Of a stretch of DNA of 64,000 bases, positions 59,166 through 64,000 are shown piece by piece. The notes below the pieces were generated by a model, which did not search any database, was not told the DNA's origin, and saw only the letters and a program-made list of their open reading frames with translations. A program made the position numbers and the translations under genes. Position 1 is the first letter of the stretch. Each line of letters starts with the position of its first letter. Location of the stretch: the NCBI RefSeq assembly GCF_003026495.1, contig NZ_PYMA01000004.1, positions 1 through 64,000 of the forward strand, read 5' to 3'. The DNA is from Photobacterium sanctipauli. Lineage in GTDB: Bacteria; Pseudomonadota; Gammaproteobacteria; Enterobacterales; Vibrionaceae.

Positions 59166-59714
59166 TTGAGCGAGCAAAAACAGCAGGGAATGACTGAGCT
59201 GATACTCGGCGGTGCGCGTTCCGGTAAGAGCCGGCTAGCTGAGCTAACGGCAAGTGAATCGGGCAAGCAGGTTATTTATATTGCTACGGCAACTGCAGGT
59301 GATGATGAAATGGCGGAGCGTATCGCCCGGCACCGTCAAGACCGCCCGTCAGAGTGGCTAGTTGTTGAGGAGCCTATAGCGCTGGCGACTGTGATTTCCC
59401 GATATAACCAGCCCAATCATTGCTTGTTGATCGACTGTCTTACACTGTGGCTAACCAATTGTTTGTTCGATCGTGATGCTGATATTGATTGGTCGAACCA
59501 AAAGCAAGCATTGCTAAACTCGCTTGATGACTTTGTCGGTCACATTATTTTGGTCAGCAATGAAGTTGGGCAGGGTATTGTCCCTATGGGAGAAATGTCT
59601 CGCCGATTTGTTGATGAAAGCGGCTGGTTGCACCAAGCTATTGCTCAGCAGGTTGATAAAGTCACTTTTGTTACTGCGGGTCTCCCACAAGTATTGAAAG
59701 ACGTAAACAGGTGA
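59166..59714 (+). CDS. cobU: Adenosylcobinamide kinase/adenosylcobinamide-phosphate guanylyltransferase
   Basis: A 182-residue bifunctional enzyme that activates the nucleotide-loop precursor in late cobalamin synthesis. P-loop LILGGARSGKSRLAE, IYIATATAGDDEMAERIARH (catalytic His region), HCLLIDCLTLWLTN and VSNEVGQGIVP are diagnostic. Start TTG 59166 fits a purine-rich site; ATG 59190 is an alternative that removes eight residues. It is followed after seven bases by cobC. The cobS gene that often lies between or next to them is missing. Confidence 0.92.
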   Translation: MSEQKQQGMTELILGGARSGKSRLAELTASESGKQVIYIATATAGDDEMAERIARHRQDRPSEWLVVEEPIALATVISRYNQPNHCLLIDCLTLWLTNCLFDRDADIDWSNQKQALLNSLDDFVGHIILVSNEVGQGIVPMGEMSRRFVDESGWLHQAIAQQVDKVTFVTAGLPQVLKDVNR

Positions 59715-59721
59715 GGTTGAT

Positions 59722-60327
59722 ATGAGCCAAGGCAAGACTACCCGTATTGATATACTACGCCACGGGTTACCGGAAGGTGACGGTTGTTTGCGGGGTAGTA
59801 CCGACTTTACGATCACCGACGTTGGCCTTGAGCAAATGAACCAGTCTGTGTCTGGCTTGGATGATATTGAGCAAGTCGTTACATCCCCGCTTCATCGTTG
59901 CCAGTATTTTGCTAGCACATTCTCGGCACGATATGCTTTGCCAATTCAAAATGATCCACAGTGGCAAGAGCTCGACTTTGGTCAATGGGACGGTCAGGAC
60001 AAACAAGCATTGTGGCAAGAGCATGGTGAGCAACTGACTCGCTTTTGGGAAAACCCATGGCTGTTTACGCCACATGGCGGGGAGTCACTCGTCGAATTTG
60101 ACCGTCGGATCCAGCAGGCATGGCAGTCACTTATCGATACCTACAATGGAAAGCGAATCTTGCTGGTGACGCATTCCGGCGTAATGAAGCAGCTATTACG
60201 CCAGTTGCTATCAATGCCAGAAGATGCCACTTATTTACAACGAATTGATTTGCCATATGCGGCGCGTTACCGCGTCACCGTATATACCGATGAATCCGGT
60301 AAGCATTGGCCTCAATTACAGCTTTGA
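59722..60327 (+). CDS. cobC: Alpha-ribazole-5'-phosphate phosphatase (histidine phosphatase)
   Basis: A 201-residue histidine phosphatase with the phospho-His motif LRHGLPEGDG and the second His in VTHSGVMKQLL. GAGG precedes the ATG five bases away. Position right after cobU supports the CobC role (dephosphorylating alpha-ribazole phosphate for the lower ligand) over a generic phosphoglycerate mutase. Confidence 0.88.
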   Translation: MSQGKTTRIDILRHGLPEGDGCLRGSTDFTITDVGLEQMNQSVSGLDDIEQVVTSPLHRCQYFASTFSARYALPIQNDPQWQELDFGQWDGQDKQALWQEHGEQLTRFWENPWLFTPHGGESLVEFDRRIQQAWQSLIDTYNGKRILLVTHSGVMKQLLRQLLSMPEDATYLQRIDLPYAARYRVTVYTDESGKHWPQLQL

Positions 60328-60448
60328 TCTGTTGGGGCTGACCTGATAGCAAATTAGGAATCTACTGAAAAAGCTTCGTTTGGAATGCTAATCTCTTTTC
60401 AGGCTACATAGTATACATTGATTGAATTTGCTGTTATCAGAGGTCGTA

Positions 60449-60694
60449 ATGACAGATAAATTTAGTCATAAAATTAATCGAAGAAAAGGGAGTGCACTGG
60501 ATCAAGAGAAGGTACGGGTCATTATTTGGTTAGATCACCTCAACGCAGAACACGACAAAAAAGTGGTTTACGCTAAGCAATCAAAGGTGCCAATCATCCC
60601 GTTTCTTGCTCGTGAGTATTTGCACGAAGATGCCACAATCAAAGAAGTGACAGAAGTGCTTCAACATAGGTTAAATGTGCTCGAGAGCCGGTAA
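60449..60694 (+). CDS. Small basic protein of unknown function in the cobalamin region
   Basis: 81 residues from ATG 60449 (AGAGGT just upstream; the frame is open to 60422). Basic N-terminus (DKFSHKINRRKGSA), then a helical region with KVRVIIWLDHLNAEHDKKVV. No family recognised. It lies between cobC and cobQ and is followed by a terminator, so it need not belong to the pathway. Confidence 0.6.
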   Translation: MTDKFSHKINRRKGSALDQEKVRVIIWLDHLNAEHDKKVVYAKQSKVPIIPFLAREYLHEDATIKEVTEVLQHRLNVLESR

Positions 60695-60709
60695 AGGCAG
60701 GAAAGTATG

Positions 60710-60736
60710 AAGGCTCAGCAGGCGCTGGGCCTTTTT
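60710..60736 (+). terminator. Rho-independent terminator
   Basis: AAGGCTCAGC/GCTGGGCCTT (one G-U pair) with an AGGC loop and T6. Confidence 0.82.
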
Positions 60737-60884
60737 TGTTTTTGTCGTAGTGGTTTGTACTTTGAAGTTGCCGATGCATGGTATGATAAACGCTGCCTCA
60801 GACTCGCGTGGTAATAGCATATCTAATTTGTTTATTTGCTGAGGCGTAATGGAATTTTTGATGTTTTGGCTAGGGTTTAAATAG

Positions 60885-62369
60885 TTGAAAAATAATTGCT
60901 TAATGGTTCAAGGAACCACTTCAGATGCTGGCAAAAGTGTCTTGGCCGCGGGTTTATGCCGAGTGCTTGCTCGTAAAGGAATCAAGGTAGCGCCTTTCAA
61001 GTCACAGAATATGGCCCTTAACAGCGCTGTCACCAAAGACGGTGGCGAGATTGGACGTGCACAGGCCGTACAAGCGCAAGCCTGTCGTGTTGAGCCAACC
61101 GTACATATGAATCCTGTCTTGCTTAAACCCAATACGGATATTGGCGCGCAAGTGATTGTTCAAGGCAAAGCATTAGCCGATATGGATGCCGTGGGTTACC
61201 ACAACTATAAGAAGGTGGTGATGACGCCAATTATGGAGTCATTCAATATTCTTCAGCAAGACTTTGACACGGTCATCATTGAAGGGGCTGGCAGCCCTGC
61301 AGAAATCAACTTACGCGAGAATGATGTGGCGAATATGGGCTTTGCAGAAGAAGCTGATGTTCCCGTCATTATCGTTGCTGACATCGATCGTGGTGGTGTT
61401 TTTGCACACCTTTATGGCACCTTGGCATTGCTATCTGAATCAGAACAGAATCGGGTGAAGGGTTTTGTGATTAACCGTTTCCGCGGTGATATAAAGCTGC
61501 TTGAATCTGGCTTAGATTGGCTTGAAGAAAAAACCGGTAAGCCAGTATTTGGTGTTCTGCCATATTTGCACGGTTTAATGCTGGAAGCTGAAGATGCGAT
61601 TAATGCTCAACAAGTAGACGCGGCAGAGCATCAACTTAACGTGGCTGTACCTGTGCTAACCCGAGTCAGTAATCACACAGACTTCGACCCACTACGCATG
61701 CATCCGCAAGTGAACTTACAGTTTGTTGGTAAAGGCGAAGCAATTCCCCCGACAGATCTCATCATTATTCCGGGTACTAAAAGTGTACGTGATGATCTGG
61801 CGTATTTGAGGGAACAAGGCTGGGATAAGCAAATTGCGCGTCACCTCCGCCTCGGTGGCAAAGTGATGGGTATTTGCGGTGGCTACCAAATGTTGGGTGA
61901 AAGTATTGCTGATCCCGACGGCATTGAAGGTGAACCTGGCACGAGCCAAGGGCTGGGATATTTGAACACCACAACGGTACTAGCGCCTAACAAGCAACTG
62001 AAGCAGACCCAAGGCAAGCTGCGTTTGCCCGAACAACCTGTTGTTGATGTGACTGGCTATGAGATTCACGCTGGGGTGACAGAAGGCGTACGTGATGACT
62101 CGCCAGTTATGTTAACTGACGGGCCTGATGGTCAAATGGGTGTCGATAACCAAGTGTTTGGTACGTATTTGCACGGTATCTTTGAGCAGCAAGGTGCCTG
62201 TGATGCCATTCTATCTTGGGCTGGCCTTGAGGCGACGCAAACACCAGATTTTGATCTTCTACGTGAGCAAGGGATCGATCGCGTGGCGGATATGCTAGAA
62301 GAAAGTATGGACTTGAAAAAACTATGGCCGGAGTGGGCTGATAAGTTCGACGCTGGATTTACACGCTAA
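60885..62369 (+). CDS. cobQ: Cobyric acid synthase
   Basis: A 494-residue glutamine-dependent amidotransferase that amidates adenosyl-cobyrinate side chains. The N-terminal dethiobiotin-synthetase-like domain has [20 protein letters not shown] and [14 protein letters not shown]. The C-terminal type I glutaminase domain has the nucleophile Cys in [11 protein letters not shown] and His in [14 protein letters not shown] 60885 or ATG 60903 could start it. Because CobU and CobC are salvage/late steps while CobQ is mid-pathway, this organism may keep more of the pathway elsewhere. No B12 riboswitch was seen upstream. Confidence 0.94.
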   Translation: MKNNCLMVQGTTSDAGKSVLAAGLCRVLARKGIKVAPFKSQNMALNSAVTKDGGEIGRAQAVQAQACRVEPTVHMNPVLLKPNTDIGAQVIVQGKALADMDAVGYHNYKKVVMTPIMESFNILQQDFDTVIIEGAGSPAEINLRENDVANMGFAEEADVPVIIVADIDRGGVFAHLYGTLALLSESEQNRVKGFVINRFRGDIKLLESGLDWLEEKTGKPVFGVLPYLHGLMLEAEDAINAQQVDAAEHQLNVAVPVLTRVSNHTDFDPLRMHPQVNLQFVGKGEAIPPTDLIIIPGTKSVRDDLAYLREQGWDKQIARHLRLGGKVMGICGGYQMLGESIADPDGIEGEPGTSQGLGYLNTTTVLAPNKQLKQTQGKLRLPEQPVVDVTGYEIHAGVTEGVRDDSPVMLTDGPDGQMGVDNQVFGTYLHGIFEQQGACDAILSWAGLEATQTPDFDLLREQGIDRVADMLEESMDLKKLWPEWADKFDAGFTR

Positions 62370-62414
62370 TTTCTTTGAGCGCTAATCTTCATTAATTCCT
62401 CATTCTTGATGGTA

Positions 62415-62456
62415 CTGTGCTTTTCCTAAGATCCTCTTCTTAAGTGAAAAGCACAG
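62415..62456. other. Long stem-loop between cobQ and the acetyltransferase gene
   Basis: CTGTGCTTTTC/GAAAAGCACAG is a perfect 11-bp outer stem with an inner CT-AAG/CTT(A)AG helix. There is no T tract. It may be a 3'-end structure or repeat. Confidence 0.45.
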
Positions 62457-62556
62457 AAATGCTCTACACTTATAGCCAAGTAAACAGAATATCTGTGATG
62501 CATTGTATTGCCTCGCGGTAGTTTTATTGTTGGTCTCATATGTAAGAGGGATGAAT

Positions 62557-63090
62557 ATGATTCTAGAAGTGACGCCGAGCATAAGAACACAACGCCTTTA
62601 TGTCCGACCTTGGCATGAGGGTGATATGCCCAGCTTACATAGGATTATGTCCAACCAGTCCGTTCATACATATACCGATGAATCACCATGGACAGAAGAA
62701 AGAGCGAGAGCAGTACTAGATTGGTGCAATGCCAATAAAATGGGTTGGAAGTGGAAAGGGGGATATTTTAATTGCCCGTTGCTACTTGCTGAGTGTAACA
62801 CCCTTATTGGTAGGGTCGGTCTTAACCCCTATGGCGATAACGACGGTATTGCAGAAATAGAATGGACGATTTGTGAAGATCATTGGCATCAAGGCTATGC
62901 GACTGAGATAGGTAAAGCCATTCTAGAGTATGGCTTTGGTGAAGGTGGCTTTGCCAGCATTGTTGGCTTTACATCGACACGCAACATGTCAGCCCGTCAA
63001 GTGATGAAAAAGATTGGTATGGAACATATAGGTGATCGAGAGCAACACAATCGTAAGCTGAGCTTTTTTCAAATAAAACGGGAGCAATAA
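62557..63090 (+). CDS. GNAT family N-acetyltransferase (RimJ/RimL type)
   Basis: 177 residues from ATG 62557, chosen because GAGGG lies six bases upstream (ATG 62551 and a TTG further up are in frame). GNAT fold of the ribosomal-protein acetyltransferase branch: RTQRLYVRPWHEGDMPSLHR, GRVGLNPYG, AEIEWTICEDHWHQGYATEI (acetyl-CoA loop) and NMSARQVMKKIGMEHIG. Acceptor unknown. The stop codon lies inside the following terminator. Confidence 0.87.
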   Translation: MILEVTPSIRTQRLYVRPWHEGDMPSLHRIMSNQSVHTYTDESPWTEERARAVLDWCNANKMGWKWKGGYFNCPLLLAECNTLIGRVGLNPYGDNDGIAEIEWTICEDHWHQGYATEIGKAILEYGFGEGGFASIVGFTSTRNMSARQVMKKIGMEHIGDREQHNRKLSFFQIKREQ

Positions 63091-63105
63091 TTGCTCCCGA
63101 TTTTT
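63079..63105 (+). terminator. Rho-independent terminator after the acetyltransferase gene
   Basis: CGGGAGCAAT/ATTGCTCCCG with a minimal loop, then T5; the gene's TAA is within the stem. Confidence 0.85.
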
Positions 63106-63130
63106 ATGGGTATTAATAGGATTGGATAAA

Positions 63131-63155
63131 TAACAGCGCTTGTTTTAGCGCTGTT
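63131..63155 (-). terminator. Hairpin at the 3' end of the permease gene
   Basis: AACAGCGCT/AGCGCTGTT around the stop codon of the minus-strand permease gene. Probable terminator, though the T run is poor. Confidence 0.45.
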
Positions 63156-64000
63156 TATGCCTTTGGCTGCGCTTCTCAAGTTTGCTGAATAGGAAAGACA
63201 AGCTAAGGCAGAGCAATAGGTAACCGGCTCCCACCAGCAACCAAATTTCAAAGATCAGCCCTGACGAGTTGGCGATTTCACTGCCAACGAAGGTGAGCTC
63301 TTGAATCGAAATCAACGAGATAATCGAAGAGTCTTTGACCAGAGAAATAAACTGGCCTGCCAGCGGGGGAACAATGCCACTTAAGGCCTGCGGGAAAATA
63401 ACGTAGCGGAAGCGGTCCAACTTATTCAGTCCTAATGAGTCGGCGGCTTCCCATTGCCCTTTAGCGATGGCATCAATACCGGAACGGACGATCTCAGCAA
63501 TATAAGCGGCTGCAATCAAACCCACACACAAAACACCAGAAAATAGGTTTTCCCATAACTTTGCGGGGCCGAAAAGCAATGACTGTATGGTGTTAATGTC
63601 ATCAGGTGTGTTACGTAAAATAGACTCAAGGCCAATAGCTGGCACAAGTTGGCTTGAGATGAAAAAGTAAAAGATAAAGACGAAAACCAGTGGCGGAATG
63701 TTCCGTACTAACTGGATATAGGCTTGTGCTGGCAGGCGCAGTACGATAAATGATGAGCGTCTCGCCAAGCCTAGCAGTAAGCCAAGAAGGCCAGCAAATA
63801 ACATTCCCCATAAGCTTAACCGTATTGTGGCGATAAAGCCTTGGAAGAAGTAGGGTAGCTCACCATTTCTTCCCGATGAGAAGATCAGTTGGAAGGCTTT
63901 ATCCCAGTTCCATTGATAGTGGATCCCGACTGATGAGCGGTACCATAGCCAAGTGACAAACGCAGCCAGGATAACCAGCAATACCCCGTCGAGCTTATTA
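63145..64000 (-). CDS. Polar amino-acid ABC transporter permease (HisM/GlnP family), partial
   Basis: At least 285 residues, 5'-truncated by the window edge: the frame is open to base 64000. The C-terminal permease domain has the GlnP signature GMLFAGLLGLLLGLARRS, the conserved AAYIAEIVRSGIDAIAKGQWEAADSLGL loop that docks the ATPase, and IFPQALSGIVPPLAGQF, with SSIISLISIQELTFVG after it. The periplasmic segment near the N-terminus (SVGIHYQWNWDKAFQLIF) resembles the GltJ/AapQ-type permeases for acidic or general L-amino acids. Partner genes should lie beyond the window. Confidence 0.9.
   Translation of the reverse strand, partial: NKLDGVLLVILAAFVTWLWYRSSVGIHYQWNWDKAFQLIFSSGRNGELPYFFQGFIATIRLSLWGMLFAGLLGLLLGLARRSSFIVLRLPAQAYIQLVRNIPPLVFVFIFYFFISSQLVPAIGLESILRNTPDDINTIQSLLFGPAKLWENLFSGVLCVGLIAAAYIAEIVRSGIDAIAKGQWEAADSLGLNKLDRFRYVIFPQALSGIVPPLAGQFISLVKDSSIISLISIQELTFVGSEIANSSGLIFEIWLLVGAGYLLLCLSLSFLFSKLEKRSQRHKQR

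Noticed and set aside
59722..60327. Phosphoglycerate mutase as the product of the gene after cobU
   Set aside because: The histidine phosphatase family covers both, but position next to cobU and the protein size favour CobC.

Overview
The window looks like a chromosomal stretch from a marine gammaproteobacterium of the Vibrionaceae, perhaps Photobacterium or a relative. The evidence is the gene set: an NhaD-type Na+/H+ antiporter, SgrR, YibL, a VC0807-like membrane protein, a ToxR/CadC-like membrane regulator, chitin and starch degradation genes, a TRAP transporter, and a recurrent TATACCCAAG palindrome between genes. The genus is inference. I see no tRNA, rRNA, CRISPR array or prophage.

Layout. 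1-124: the 3' end (domains V and VI) of a group II intron whose body lies outside the window. 413-7832: cell-wall and sensing genes (LysM L,D-transpeptidase, lipoprotein, orphan histidine kinase, four-helix membrane protein, SgrR with a structured upstream region, PBP5/6-type carboxypeptidase). 8021-10301: a translationally coupled pair of Opp/Dpp-type ABC ATPases plus an unknown gene, with no permease or binding protein, behind a good Fur-box match. 10771-15937: nhaD, a PAS/GGDEF protein, threonine aldolase and a small unknown protein. 16096-18699: a chitinase-A-type gene broken by one in-frame TAA. 19301-25537: LysE exporter, two LysR regulators, nagA, a DHA2 efflux pump and an orphan DmsC-like anchor. 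25671-30070: isochorismatase-type hydrolase, CDGSH/glutamate-synthase fusion, VC0807-like protein, ppiC and two small proteins.

30150-31407 is a complete IS3-family element with inverted repeats and a 3-bp target duplication (GCC). It sits at the very end of a ToxR/CadC-like regulator gene and replaces that protein's last five residues with nine of its own. Divergent from the regulator is an autotransporter-like outer-membrane barrel, followed by a pullulanase lipoprotein. 38278-44751: small membrane protein, Cache chemoreceptor, two unknowns, a GlxA-type regulator, and an unusual 618-residue beta-ketoacyl synthase behind a Fur-like box. 44875-47079: PfkB kinase and an RhlE-type helicase.

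47229-52749 reads as one catabolic locus: a DeoR regulator and a glycerophosphodiester phosphodiesterase on the minus strand, divergent from a TRAP transporter (P, Q and M subunits) and a HAD phosphatase. A shared ATGTTCAT(A/T)TGA motif lies in front of both arms. I infer uptake and breakdown of a phosphorylated or glycerol-linked compound. 52978-58941: YibL, an all-alpha NTP pyrophosphohydrolase, a MATE pump, two alpha/beta hydrolases, a BOF-family periplasmic protein and a CPBP membrane protease with a hexanucleotide microsatellite. 59166-62369: late cobalamin genes cobU, cobC and cobQ, without cobS and without a visible B12 riboswitch. 62557-64000: a GNAT acetyltransferase and the 3' part of a polar amino-acid ABC permease that runs off the window end.
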